Shown here in pieces: positions 14,675 to 23,918 of a stretch of 64,000 nucleotides of DNA. The position numbers and the translations under genes were made by a program. How positions within the stretch are numbered: the stretch's first letter is position 1; every line of letters begins with the position of its first letter. Below the pieces are notes generated by a model. That model did not search any database. It worked only from the letters and a program-made list of their open reading frames with translations, and was not told the DNA's origin. Source of the DNA: Lachnospiraceae bacterium UBA3316 (GTDB lineage Bacteria; Bacillota; Clostridia; Lachnospirales; Lachnospiraceae); the NCBI GenBank assembly GCA_002361955.1, contig DESK01000059.1:18252-82251 (forward strand), read 5' to 3'.

Positions 14675-17617
14675 TTAGTCCTGCGCGGTATTATCCGTAC
14701 CTACGATGGTTGCGCTTCCTGTGATCAGGCTCTTCTCATCCTCCAGGCCGAAACGGTATTTTATAATATCGCGTGCCACCAGGGCAGCGTTTTTGGATGT
14801 GTAACCGTTTGTGATACGCACGGCCATGGCAATCTCCGGCTGATCATAGGGAGCATAACCGATGAACAGCGCATGGTTTGCTTTATCGTTTCTCTGCTGG
14901 GCAGTACCTGTTTTTCCTGCCATTTCAAACTTATATTTGGTTCTCATCTCTTTCAGGGCCGCACTATTATTTGCCATGGCATTCATGCCCTGATGGATCG
15001 TATCCCACAGCTCCTGGGGTATATCCACCCGGCTGTGTACCACCGGTTCCGGCTCATCCTGGGGCACTCCTGAGGAATCTGTCACCTTCTGCAGAAGGGT
15101 CAGGTCATAGCAAGTTCCGCTGTTTGCGAGGGTTGCCACATACCGGGCCAGCTGGGAGGTCGTGTAGGCATGATCCGACTGTCCCATAGCAGAACGGGCC
15201 GGGTCAGCTGTCGCCATATGGGGAGCTATCTCATCAATCTCAAGCCCCGATTTCGCGTCCAGGCCATACATTTTTGCATACTTCAGCAGCCTTTCCATTC
15301 CGTAGGAATCGCTGTAGCTGTCCTCGTCGCTGCTCTTCTTTCCCAGAAGGTAGCCTACCGTATTGAAGTAGTAGTTACAGGATTCCTTGATCGCGTCCGC
15401 CATCATAAGCGGTCCGTGGGCGCCTCCGCTCTTTGGGCTGTAGATCCAGCAGTTGATCGGGCGCGAATCGTCCAAAAGATCAAACTGTCCCGTACAGTTG
15501 ACCGTATCATACAGACCGATGACTCCCTCTGAATACCCGGCGGTAGCGGATACCAGCTTGAAGGTAGAACCGGGCGCCGTCTGCTCCTGTGTCGCCTTGT
15601 TGTAAAAGGGGCTGGACAGATCGGTATTCAGCTTATTATAGTAATCAGAATCCATGTCGTTTGCCAGGCGGTTGTTATCGTATCCGGGATAAGTGACGCA
15701 GGCAAGGACGTCGCCGGAGTCGGGATCCGCGATCACCACGGAACCTGTACAGGGCTCCAGAGCCAGCTGCCCCGGCGTCAGCTCCAAATTCAGGATCTTA
15801 GACCGGATAAAATCGTAAGCGCCCATAGCCCCGGAAGCCAAAAGCCCGTAATCCTCATCATCCTGTTCCAGAATCCCCTGGTCATAGAGGAGCAGGCACA
15901 CATCCGCGCCGCTTAAGCTTCCCTCCATAATCATGTATTTGTAAATCTTACGGCTGAAGGTTTCATCCTCCGACAGCTTTTCCTCCACGAAATCAGCCAG
16001 GGCCCTGTTGACCTCCGCCGTGTCCAGATAATCGGTCTCAATCTTAAGCTTCGTCACATCCAGCCATCCCTGGGCGATGGCATAGTCGAGATACTCCTGC
16101 ATACTGATGGACTCATCCGTAGTCCACGCCTTGTAGGTGGCATCATTCTTATCAATTTTGTCCGCGTCCAGAATTCCGGTGGCGTCCGTCAGCAGGTCAT
16201 TGACAATATAGGACATATAAACCTGCCACTGCTCATCCTCCATCGCTTCATCGTAGGAGTTGTAGGGCCGGGGGTTTTCCGTGGTGAGCTGATTTCTCAA
16301 TTCCGCAAAGACACTCTCCTGCTTGGAAAGAAACGCCTGGTATACCCGTTTTTCATTGTCCGTGGCGTCGTCGGAAGCCAGATGGCGCGCGTCCAGCACA
16401 TTATTTTCAAACAGCGCATAGTAGGCATCATAGACGGGAATACGGATCTCGTCACTGGAGTTTGCCCACTCTGCGTTAAACTCCCTCTCATCAATCATGT
16501 TGGCATACACGATACCTGCGATATACTGCTCCAAAATCTTGTAGGCGGCAATCTGAAGATCCGCGTCGATCGTAAGATAGATATCGTTTCCGGCCTGGGG
16601 AGCCACCTCCGCATCCTTCATCAAAATCTTTCCCAGGTTATCTACGTACACCGTCTCAGAGCCATCCACACCCTGAAGCTGGAACTCAAAGGATTTTTCA
16701 AGCCCTGCCTTTCCCACGATGTCCGTGGAGCTGTAAACCTCATTGTCCTCGTTATACTCCTCCAGCTCCTCCATGGAAATCTGGCCGGTATAACCGATCA
16801 GCGGCGCAAAATAAAGGCTTTCATTGTAGACGCGCAGGGAATCCTCCACCACATCGACGCCCTCATAAACGTCCTTATTTTCCATGATCACAGCCATGGT
16901 CTCCTCGTTAATATCCTTGGCAATGGTGGTGGCCATATATTTCTGGTAGCTGTTGGCGGCTACCTTGCTCCTCATGATCGCAAGCTTCAGAACCGTCTCC
17001 TTGTCCATCTGCTCCCGGAGGGGAAGCCCTGCCTGAAGAAGCTGTTCGTCCGTGTAGTCGGGATCCAGGATTCCGTACATCTTCTGGCCGCACATATCCT
17101 CAATCATCTGATCGGCTGTGGCTTCCGCCTGCTCATCCGTCATATCTTCGATATAGGCCTCACCGTAAATATCAGCCTTGAAACGCTGCAGGCTGACGCC
17201 CTCCCTGGTAAACTCATATTCCTGGTTTTTGTTGAGTTGGATACCGAAATCCATCAGGATGCTGTTTCCGTTGTCCTCGATCACCCGCAGCAGCCCGTAC
17301 ATACTGCTGTTCAGCGCAAGATTTTTCTCACGCATACTGGAATATGTGCCGCTGTCCTCAAAGGTAACGGAGTACGCCAGCTTATTGTAAGCAAGGGGAT
17401 AGCCGTTCCTGTCAAAGATCTCGCCCCTTGTGCTCTTTATGGTCTTTTCCTTTTTGATCTGCATGGTAAAATCTGTCAGGTAGCTCTCCCCGTTTACGAT
17501 CTGTAGGTTAAAAAGCTGTTGTATGAGCACAAAGGCAAGAACGCCGAAAACGATCACCAAAACCGCTCCTCTTGACTCTCCCGCCTTTGTAAGTTTCTCT
17601 TTTAAAAATCTAAACAA
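14675..17617 (-). CDS. mrdA: Penicillin-binding protein 2 with a large insertion
   Basis: Transpeptidase that cross-links new peptidoglycan during elongation, working with RodA and MreBCD. One transmembrane helix (about 18-36) is followed by the dimerisation domain and the transpeptidase domain. Active-site motifs are STFK (684-687), SCN (746-748) and KTG (902-904). At 980 residues it is far longer than the usual 600-700. Much of the excess is an acidic helical segment at roughly 368-622, inserted between the DADLQ strand and the VVIADPDSGDVLA strand; a second enlarged part lies near 100-250. It overlaps mreD by eight bases. Confidence 0.93.
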   Translation of the reverse strand: MFRFLKEKLTKAGESRGAVLVIVFGVLAFVLIQQLFNLQIVNGESYLTDFTMQIKKEKTIKSTRGEIFDRNGYPLAYNKLAYSVTFEDSGTYSSMREKNLALNSSMYGLLRVIEDNGNSILMDFGIQLNKNQEYEFTREGVSLQRFKADIYGEAYIEDMTDEQAEATADQMIEDMCGQKMYGILDPDYTDEQLLQAGLPLREQMDKETVLKLAIMRSKVAANSYQKYMATTIAKDINEETMAVIMENKDVYEGVDVVEDSLRVYNESLYFAPLIGYTGQISMEELEEYNEDNEVYSSTDIVGKAGLEKSFEFQLQGVDGSETVYVDNLGKILMKDAEVAPQAGNDIYLTIDADLQIAAYKILEQYIAGIVYANMIDEREFNAEWANSSDEIRIPVYDAYYALFENNVLDARHLASDDATDNEKRVYQAFLSKQESVFAELRNQLTTENPRPYNSYDEAMEDEQWQVYMSYIVNDLLTDATGILDADKIDKNDATYKAWTTDESISMQEYLDYAIAQGWLDVTKLKIETDYLDTAEVNRALADFVEEKLSEDETFSRKIYKYMIMEGSLSGADVCLLLYDQGILEQDDEDYGLLASGAMGAYDFIRSKILNLELTPGQLALEPCTGSVVIADPDSGDVLACVTYPGYDNNRLANDMDSDYYNKLNTDLSSPFYNKATQEQTAPGSTFKLVSATAGYSEGVIGLYDTVNCTGQFDLLDDSRPINCWIYSPKSGGAHGPLMMADAIKESCNYYFNTVGYLLGKKSSDEDSYSDSYGMERLLKYAKMYGLDAKSGLEIDEIAPHMATADPARSAMGQSDHAYTTSQLARYVATLANSGTCYDLTLLQKVTDSSGVPQDEPEPVVHSRVDIPQELWDTIHQGMNAMANNSAALKEMRTKYKFEMAGKTGTAQQRNDKANHALFIGYAPYDQPEIAMAVRITNGYTSKNAALVARDIIKYRFGLEDEKSLITGSATIVGTDNTAQD

Positions 17618-18128
17618 AACTATCTACACTCCTTTGTTCTGCTTTCTCCAATTTACGGTTCAACGCCAGTAACAGCCGATAACAAAGCATGGTTAAGATC
17701 GCCGTATAAATGACCTCCGGTATGATGATGCGCCCCAGATAGAAGAAAAAGTCTGTCCTTCCCCTCAAAAGGAAGCGGAAAACATATACCAGAATATTGA
17801 GCGCCAGGTCACTGCCGCAAACAAGCAGGATCGGCATCTTGATATCGTCGTCATAGAAGATCCTGCAGCAAAACCCATTCACAAACCCTACGTACGTATA
17901 TAAGAGGGTATAGAACCCCAGTCCGCTTGAAAAGAAAATGTCTGTTAAAATGCCTCCCAAAAAGCCCACAAACATTCCCTCCCGTTTCCCCCGCATCAGA
18001 GCGAAGGATACTGTGATCACAAGCAGCAAATTCGGGGATATGGAAGCCACAGCTATGGCCTGGAGGACGGTACACTGCAAAAGAAATGACAGCAATACCA
18101 GGAAAATCATCACAATTCTTCTTTTCAA
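17610..18128 (-). CDS. mreD: Rod shape-determining protein MreD
   Basis: Small integral membrane component of the elongation complex. The 172 residues contain five to six hydrophobic helices and the family-typical segment GLGFYTLLYTYVGFVNGF. It sits two bases behind mreC and overlaps the PBP2 start, so the four genes are probably cotranslated. MreD sequences diverge strongly; the call rests on topology, length and position. Confidence 0.9.
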   Translation of the reverse strand: MKRRIVMIFLVLLSFLLQCTVLQAIAVASISPNLLLVITVSFALMRGKREGMFVGFLGGILTDIFFSSGLGFYTLLYTYVGFVNGFCCRIFYDDDIKMPILLVCGSDLALNILVYVFRFLLRGRTDFFFYLGRIIIPEVIYTAILTMLCYRLLLALNRKLEKAEQRSVDSFV

Positions 18129-18130
18129 TG

Positions 18131-19081
18131 CTATTCCTCCTCTGTCCCGCTCTCTGTCTCCGTCTCACTCTGGGATGTATCAGCCGTTACACTGTTCTCT
18201 GTGTCAGACTGGGCATCTAAAGATTCTTTTGCCGCATCAATCTCCTTAAGCTGCTTGATCACGAGAACCTCATGGAGATGACGGAAATCAACCACCGGGG
18301 TGATCGTTCCGGACTTTGTAAGATTGTTGGAATCCATCCCCACCTCGCTGATATAGCCAATCAGAATTCCCGGCAGAAAACGGTCACTCACATCGGAAGT
18401 CACGACCTTATCTCCTACCGTGACCTTGTCATTGGTATCCGTAAGCTTCACCAGCCGGATCTTTCCCTCGTCGATCAGACGGAGATCTCCCGCAATGATA
18501 CAGTTGTCCGAGGTAGATGTAACCGTGGCGCTCACATTGCTGTAATCATCGATAATCGAACGGACGGTAGCCCAGTTCGGCCCTGTCTCCGTAACGATGC
18601 CCACCAGCCCGCCTTCCGTGATCACATTCTGGTCCACCTGTATGCCGTTCGCAGAACCCTTGTCAATGGTAAACACATTGAACCAGTTTCCCGCGTCCTT
18701 GGCTATGATCCTGGCTCCAATCTTTTCATAATCCTCATACTGCTTATCCAGCTCATAGAGGGAGCGAAGCCTGTTCAGCTCCTCCTTATCCTGAAGAAGC
18801 TGGTTGTTCTCAGCCGTCAGGGTGTCCACCTTCTCCTTCAGCTCCTCGTTTTCGGCTACCAGGTCCGTGGAGTTCTGAAGATAGGCTCCCCTTTCAGTAA
18901 TCCAGTCCCCCACCTGGTTCAGCCCGTTCTGGACGGGAGTAATCACATATCCCGCCACATATCCCACAGGGCCGGAAGCCATGTCCGTCACGAACGTCAG
19001 CACAATGAGAATCAGGCAGAGCACTGTGATCACAATCAGAATATATTTGCTTTTTAATGAATCATTAAACTTCTTCTTCAT
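18131..19081 (-). CDS. mreC: Rod shape-determining protein MreC
   Basis: Bitopic protein that activates PBP2-RodA from the outer face of the membrane. A short cytoplasmic N-terminus, a transmembrane helix (about 13-33), a coiled coil (about 68-108) and a beta-rich domain (to about 270) are visible. The tail is a serine-, threonine- and glutamate-rich low-complexity segment ending in EEE. Length 316 is normal. Confidence 0.94.
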   Translation of the reverse strand: MKKKFNDSLKSKYILIVITVLCLILIVLTFVTDMASGPVGYVAGYVITPVQNGLNQVGDWITERGAYLQNSTDLVAENEELKEKVDTLTAENNQLLQDKEELNRLRSLYELDKQYEDYEKIGARIIAKDAGNWFNVFTIDKGSANGIQVDQNVITEGGLVGIVTETGPNWATVRSIIDDYSNVSATVTSTSDNCIIAGDLRLIDEGKIRLVKLTDTNDKVTVGDKVVTSDVSDRFLPGILIGYISEVGMDSNNLTKSGTITPVVDFRHLHEVLVIKQLKEIDAAKESLDAQSDTENSVTADTSQSETETESGTEEE

Positions 19082-19105
19082 GAAATTTCCTCTTTATGAT
19101 TGATT

Positions 19106-19143
19106 CCCGCAAGCAATGAGCCAAGTGCCGCGCTTGCAGCGGG
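19106..19143 (-). promoter_or_regulatory. Hairpin between mreB and mreC
   Basis: CCCGCAAGC (19106-19114) can pair with GCTTGCAGCGGG (19132-19143) with a 3-nt bulge. No T-run follows, so it is unlikely to be a full terminator; it may adjust mRNA stability or relative expression of mreB over mreCD. Confidence 0.4.
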
Positions 19144-19162
19144 ATATTTGACTTTAAAGCCC

Positions 19163-20170
19163 TTACAGGTCTTTCACTGAAAATGTAAGCTTCCGAAGCT
19201 CAGGGTCGTTCATGATCCTGACAAGCCCCCGGACGGTGGACGCCTCAGGCTCCGGCACGTTGTAAGTCGTCACTCCCAGATGCTGCCCCACATACTCGGC
19301 GCAGTTAGGGATCTGCGACAGGCCGCCGGTAAGATACACGCCGTTTTTGTAAATGTCAGAGGCCAGCTGGGGCGGCGTCCGCTCCAGTGTCGTCTTTACA
19401 TTCTCCGCGATCTCCAGTAGCGAACCGGCCACAGCGTCGTTCACATCCTCGGAGGAGACAAGCACCGATACAGGAAGCCCCGTCACCGCGTGAATACCGC
19501 ACACCTTCATCTGCCTGCTGACGCCCCGCAGCATATAGGCAAGGTTGTTCTTCAAAAGCTCAGCTGACCGGTGCCCGATATTCAGATCATAACGCCTCCT
19601 GACGATCGTGACAATGTCCTCGTCCAATCGGAAGCCGCCAATGCCCAGCCTCTTCCCGACAATAATCTTTCCCTCAGAGATCACGCCAATATCCGTTGTG
19701 GAGGCACCCATATTCACCACCATATTTCCCATAGGATGGAGAATAGGCATGCCAAGCCCCGCCGCGTCAGCCAGCCCGTTTTCAATGAGCGCCACCCGCT
19801 TTGCCCGTATGCTGCCTGTCAGCAGCTGGCCGAAAGCCATGCGCTCCAGCTCGCTGATTCCCACCGGCACGGTAATAATAATATCCGGATGCTTCGCCAG
19901 CAGGTTCGTGTATCGTTTCAAAAGCTGTGTCAGCACAATCTCAAGGTTCTTTACATCCGCAATCGTTCCGTGCTGCATAGGACTTCCCGCTTCCACATTT
20001 GCCGGTGCTTTCTCATAAATTTCAAAGGCCTTGCTCCCGACAGCGATCACCTTTGCCTGGTTGCGGATAGCAATCATATTTTTTTCACATACATATTTTT
20101 TTTCATTTTTATCGCAGATCTTGATCGTATCTGTCCCCAGATCTACTCCGCAGATTTTTCGAAAAAGCAT
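19163..20170 (-). CDS. mreB: Rod shape-determining protein MreB
   Basis: Actin-like ATPase that forms membrane filaments guiding cell-wall elongation. The phosphate-1 motif is DLGTDTIKI near the N-terminus; a second phosphate loop region reads VNMGASTTDIGVI and the adenosine motif LTGGLSQIP. 335 residues is the normal length. It heads the mreBCD-PBP2 run, 15 bases behind radC. Confidence 0.95.
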   Translation of the reverse strand: MLFRKICGVDLGTDTIKICDKNEKKYVCEKNMIAIRNQAKVIAVGSKAFEIYEKAPANVEAGSPMQHGTIADVKNLEIVLTQLLKRYTNLLAKHPDIIITVPVGISELERMAFGQLLTGSIRAKRVALIENGLADAAGLGMPILHPMGNMVVNMGASTTDIGVISEGKIIVGKRLGIGGFRLDEDIVTIVRRRYDLNIGHRSAELLKNNLAYMLRGVSRQMKVCGIHAVTGLPVSVLVSSEDVNDAVAGSLLEIAENVKTTLERTPPQLASDIYKNGVYLTGGLSQIPNCAEYVGQHLGVTTYNVPEPEASTVRGLVRIMNDPELRKLTFSVKDL

Positions 20171-20185
20171 AGCTATCCCTCTTAT

Positions 20186-20887
20186 TCACTCTTCCAGAAG
20201 GCAGCTCTCCCGGAAGCTCATGTATTTTCTGTCTCCGATAATGATATGATCCAGCAATTCTATGCCGAGAAGATGTCCCGCCTCCTGAACCCTTCTGGTA
20301 AAGGCGATATCATCCCTGCTGGGAGCCGGATCCCCGCTGGGATGGTTATGAACCAGCACAACAAAGACTGCATGATAATGCAGCGCCTGCAGAAAGATTT
20401 CTCTGGGAGAGATCATGGAAGCATTTGCTGTCCCCTTGGAGATGATCTGTTCTCCCAAAAGCCTGTTCTTCGTATTCAGCATCATAAGTATCATCTGTTC
20501 CTGGTCGCTGTGCCGAAAATCTTCCATAAAATATGCCGCGATGGTGGACGGCTTATGAAAATGCAGCGTCTCCCCTGCCCGTTTCTTGGCAAGCCTTCTG
20601 GAAAGCTCCAGAATACACTGAATCTGCATGGCTTTGACCTTGCCCACGCCGCGGATCCCCATCAGATCAGGAATCGTCAGCCGATGAAGGCCGAGGATCC
20701 CCTCCTCACCGCAGGCAGCAGCCAAAATATTTTTCGACAGCTCAATCACTGTCATCCCTCTTGCCCCCGTCCGCAGGATAACGCTCAAAAGCTCCGCGTC
20801 GCTGAGGGCTGATGAACCCAAGGCCATGCACTTTTCATAAGGTCTCTCCTCGTCGGATAGTTCCTTCATTGTCAATTTTTCATTCAT
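20186..20887 (-). CDS. radC: RadC-family JAB-domain protein
   Basis: Usual upstream neighbour of mreB in Firmicutes. An N-terminal helix-hairpin-helix region (about 60-90, PDLMGIRGVGKVKA) precedes an MPN/JAB domain with the JAMM metal motif HNHPSGDPAPSRDD. The historical DNA repair assignment of radC is doubtful; a nuclease or metalloprotease-like activity is inferred from the motif only. The ribosome site before ATG 20887 is weak. Confidence 0.93.
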   Translation of the reverse strand: MNEKLTMKELSDEERPYEKCMALGSSALSDAELLSVILRTGARGMTVIELSKNILAAACGEEGILGLHRLTIPDLMGIRGVGKVKAMQIQCILELSRRLAKKRAGETLHFHKPSTIAAYFMEDFRHSDQEQMILMMLNTKNRLLGEQIISKGTANASMISPREIFLQALHYHAVFVVLVHNHPSGDPAPSRDDIAFTRRVQEAGHLLGIELLDHIIIGDRKYMSFRESCLLEE

Positions 20888-20949
20888 ACTGTATACTGCA
20901 TGGCTCTCTCCCGACAGAAAACATGGTAATACATTATGAATCCCGTTAT

Positions 20950-20977
20950 ATTATAAACATGGTTCATTTTAGCACAA
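20950..20977 (-). promoter_or_regulatory. Predicted promoter of the radC-mre-min run
   Basis: Minus strand -35 TTGTGC (20977-20972), 16-bp spacer, -10 TATAAT (20955-20950), about 60 bp before radC. The 151-bp gap 20888-21038 holds nothing else recognised. Confidence 0.55.
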
Positions 20978-21038
20978 AAGAGGGATAATGTATACCGTCG
21001 GAATCCTTAAATTTTTGTGACCGAAAAAAAATGTCCCT

Positions 21039-22640
21039 TTAACGCGGGCCGCCCCAGGGGGCATACAGCCGAATGATACTTTCCGCCACGCGGAGGCCGT
21101 CCATGGCGGCGGAGGTAATTCCCCCCGCGTACCCGGCCCCCTCCCCGCAGGGATACAGGCCGGCTATGGAGCTTTCGCATTCCTCATTCCTTGGAATCTT
21201 TACGGGGGAAGAGGTGCGGCTTTCCACTCCTGCCAGAAGGGCGTCCCCTCGGTCAAAGCCTTTGATCAGTCGGCCGCAGCCCGTGATTCCCTCCCGCAGG
21301 GACTCGTAAAGTTCCGCCGGAAAGCAGGGCTTCAAATCCCCAAGGGCGTACCTTCCCCGGACAGCCGGTTCTACCTCCCCCAGGCTTCTGCTTGGCACCC
21401 CCCGGCAGAAATCCCCCAGAAGCTGCACGGGAACGCGTCCCTCCCCGGCCCGGTAAGCAGCCTCCTCGAGATGCCTCTGAAATCTCATGCCGGCCAGGGC
21501 ATCCCCGCTTCCGTAATCTGCAGGGCTTACCGTCACTACCATGGCGCTGTTGGCATTCTTTCCGTCCCTGGCGTGATAGCTCATGCCGTTGACGGCCGTC
21601 CGCCCCGTCTCTGAAGAGGCGTCCACCACGTATCCCCCGGGACACATGCAGAAGGAGTAGACGCCCCTGCCGTTGGCAAGCTTCCTTGTCAGCTTGTAAT
21701 CGGCGGCGGGCAGCTCCCTCCCCCTGGGCCTTCCATACTGGGAAAGATCAATCATAGGCTGGGGATGCTGGATGCGCACGCCTACGGCAAAGGCCTTCGC
21801 CTCCATGCGGAGGGGCTTTTCTGCCAGCATCTCAAAGGTATCTCTGGCACTGTGGCCGATGGCCATCACCAAAACGCCGCAGTCCATCCAGGACTCCCCG
21901 TTAATCTCGATCGCCTTGACCTGCCCTTGTTCCGCGCGCAGGTCGGTCATCCGGCTTTGAAAGCGCACCTCTCCCCCCAGGGACAGGATCTCCTCCCTGA
22001 TATTTTTTACCACATCCCGCAGGATATCCGTACCGATGTGGGGCTTGTTCAGCCACAGGATCTCCTCCGGCGCTCCCGCCTTCACAAAGCTTTCCAGCAC
22101 ATAGCGGTTCCTTCCCGTGGCGTCCTTCACAGCCGTGTTCAGCTTTCCATCGGAAAAAGTACCTGCGCCGCCCTCCCCGAACTGTACGTTGGAAGACGTA
22201 TCCAGCATACCTGTATGCCAAAAGGCTTCCACCTTCCTCTGCCGTTCCTCCACCCGTTCTCCCCGCTCTAAAAGAATCGGGCAGTACCCGGCTCTGGCAA
22301 GAAGCAGGCCGCAAAGAAGCCCTGCGGGGCCGGTTCCCACAATCACCGGGCGGCAGGAGAGCTTCCCCTCTCCGTGGACAGGGGGACAGTAGCCCTTCTG
22401 TTCCAGCCTCTGGATATTGGAAGACCGGACACGCGTCAGGACTTTCTTCTGGTCCCTTACCTCCGCGTCGATGGAATAGACAAACATCACCTCCGGCTTT
22501 TTTCTGGCGTCAACCGATCGCCTGGCGATGCGAAAGGAGAGCAGGTGGTTCTCCTTTATTTTCAGCGCCTTTATAATTTCCCGGCGAAGCTCCTCCGGCG
22601 TATGGGATACCGGCATTTTCAACTGTCCGATACGTATCAT
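21039..22640 (-). CDS. NAD(P)/FAD-dependent dehydrogenase of the COG2509 type
   Basis: A 533-residue flavoprotein. A short N-terminal ferredoxin-like region (about 1-90) precedes the dinucleotide-binding motif VIVGTGPAGLLCGLLLARAG. The family phrases FGEGGAGTFSDGKLNT and, near the end, YPCGEGAGYAGGITSAAMDG identify this uncharacterised FAD-dependent dehydrogenase group. Substrate is unknown. Start is ATG 22640 with AGGAAGGAG six bases away. It is the last gene of the miaB-mutSL-miaA run and follows another flavoprotein. Confidence 0.87.
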   Translation of the reverse strand: MIRIGQLKMPVSHTPEELRREIIKALKIKENHLLSFRIARRSVDARKKPEVMFVYSIDAEVRDQKKVLTRVRSSNIQRLEQKGYCPPVHGEGKLSCRPVIVGTGPAGLLCGLLLARAGYCPILLERGERVEERQRKVEAFWHTGMLDTSSNVQFGEGGAGTFSDGKLNTAVKDATGRNRYVLESFVKAGAPEEILWLNKPHIGTDILRDVVKNIREEILSLGGEVRFQSRMTDLRAEQGQVKAIEINGESWMDCGVLVMAIGHSARDTFEMLAEKPLRMEAKAFAVGVRIQHPQPMIDLSQYGRPRGRELPAADYKLTRKLANGRGVYSFCMCPGGYVVDASSETGRTAVNGMSYHARDGKNANSAMVVTVSPADYGSGDALAGMRFQRHLEEAAYRAGEGRVPVQLLGDFCRGVPSRSLGEVEPAVRGRYALGDLKPCFPAELYESLREGITGCGRLIKGFDRGDALLAGVESRTSSPVKIPRNEECESSIAGLYPCGEGAGYAGGITSAAMDGLRVAESIIRLYAPWGGPR

Positions 22641-22688
22641 GCTTTGCTCCTTCCTAACCATTCTTCCGTTTCCGGCTATACCTGCCCC

Positions 22689-23918
22689 CTAAAATCCCCA
22701 GGCCCCAAGAGCGGCTGCCGCGCTGCTCCCCGCCGTATAGCCGCTGGACCAGGCCCACTGGAGATTGTAGCCTCCGCAAATGCCGTCCACATCCAGAAGC
22801 TCTCCAGCCAGATACAGCCCCGGCATTTTCCTGGATTCCAGGGTTTCAGGAGAAACCTCCTTCTCCGGGACGCCCCCTGCGCAGACCTGCGCCATATCAA
22901 AATCCTTCGTTCCCGTGACAGTGACCGTCAGATCCTTCAAAAAGGCAGCCGCAGCGTCAGCAAAGGCCTGTCCTCTCTCCTGACAAACCTTTTTTCCTGT
23001 CAGCTTTACAAAAGCCGCGATCGTTTTCTTCTTCATAAATCCCGCGAGCAGCTCCTCCGCCCCCTGTTCCGGGCAGAGGGAACGGCGGCGGGCCAGCATT
23101 TCTACCAGTTCATCCCTGGAATACTCCGGCATCTGGTCAATATGAAGAACCGGTCTCTTTTTTTCGCTTAAAGCAGCCGGGAGAAATCTGGACAGCTGAA
23201 AGACCACGATCCCTGACACACCGTAATCCGTCCACTGAAGTTCCCCCGTCTCCCTGCAGCAGATCCTTCCGTCAATCTCAAGGGCCAGGGCTGCCTGGGT
23301 ACGTGTCCCGGAAAGCATCCGCGGCAGCGGGCCCTCTGCCTTCAGCGGAACGAGGGCCGGATAGATGGGCGTCAGGCTGTGTCCGCAGGATAGCGCCAGT
23401 TCATAGCCGCTGCCGTCAGACCCGGTCTGGGGGGCAGCCTTCCCTCCGGCGCAGAGAATCACCTTGCTGCAGGGATAGCTCCAGGTATCGGTGCGCACCT
23501 GGAACCCTTCATCAGTCCGCAGGATCTGCCGCACGTTCTCATTATATTTCATCTTGACCTTCAGGCGGCGAAGCTCCAGAAGCAGCAGCTCAAGCACGCT
23601 TCCCGCCTGGTCGGTGTAGGGATACACATAGCCCGCCCTCTCTCTTGTCAGAAGGCCAAGCCCATGAAAGAAATCCATCGTATCCTGTACGCCAAAACGC
23701 CCCAGAACCTGCCGGACGAAGGCCTGGTCCGCTCCCCGGTAGGCTGCCTCCGCAGGCAGTGTATTCGTAAGGTTGCATCTGCCGTTTCCGGTGATCAGAA
23801 GCTTCCTGCCCGGTTTTTCCATCTTCTCAAGAACCGTCACAGACGCGCCCTGCCTGGCGGCGGCGATGGCCGCTGTCAGTCCGGACGGGCCTGCGCCGAT
23901 AACGATAATCTGTGTCAT
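22689..23918 (-). CDS. HI0933/YhiN-family flavoprotein
   Basis: 409 residues. The N-terminal FAD-binding motif VIGAGPSGLTAAIAAARQG is followed by the family hallmark GRKLLITGNGRCNLTN, and the C-terminus has the second FAD-contact region (GELLDVDGICGGYNLQWAWSSG). Members are predicted oxidoreductases; the physiological substrate is not established. The start overlaps the stop of the upstream gamma-lyase-like gene by four bases. Confidence 0.92.
   Translation of the reverse strand: MTQIIVIGAGPSGLTAAIAAARQGASVTVLEKMEKPGRKLLITGNGRCNLTNTLPAEAAYRGADQAFVRQVLGRFGVQDTMDFFHGLGLLTRERAGYVYPYTDQAGSVLELLLLELRRLKVKMKYNENVRQILRTDEGFQVRTDTWSYPCSKVILCAGGKAAPQTGSDGSGYELALSCGHSLTPIYPALVPLKAEGPLPRMLSGTRTQAALALEIDGRICCRETGELQWTDYGVSGIVVFQLSRFLPAALSEKKRPVLHIDQMPEYSRDELVEMLARRRSLCPEQGAEELLAGFMKKKTIAAFVKLTGKKVCQERGQAFADAAAAFLKDLTVTVTGTKDFDMAQVCAGGVPEKEVSPETLESRKMPGLYLAGELLDVDGICGGYNLQWAWSSGYTAGSSAAAALGAWGF

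Noticed and set aside
16382..17506. 374-codon plus-strand open frame opposite PBP2
   Set aside because: It is antisense to a clear PBP2 with all motifs; no ribosome site or family features.
19571..20812. 413-codon plus-strand open frame opposite mreB and radC
   Set aside because: Spans two well-supported genes on the other strand and has no recognisable protein features.
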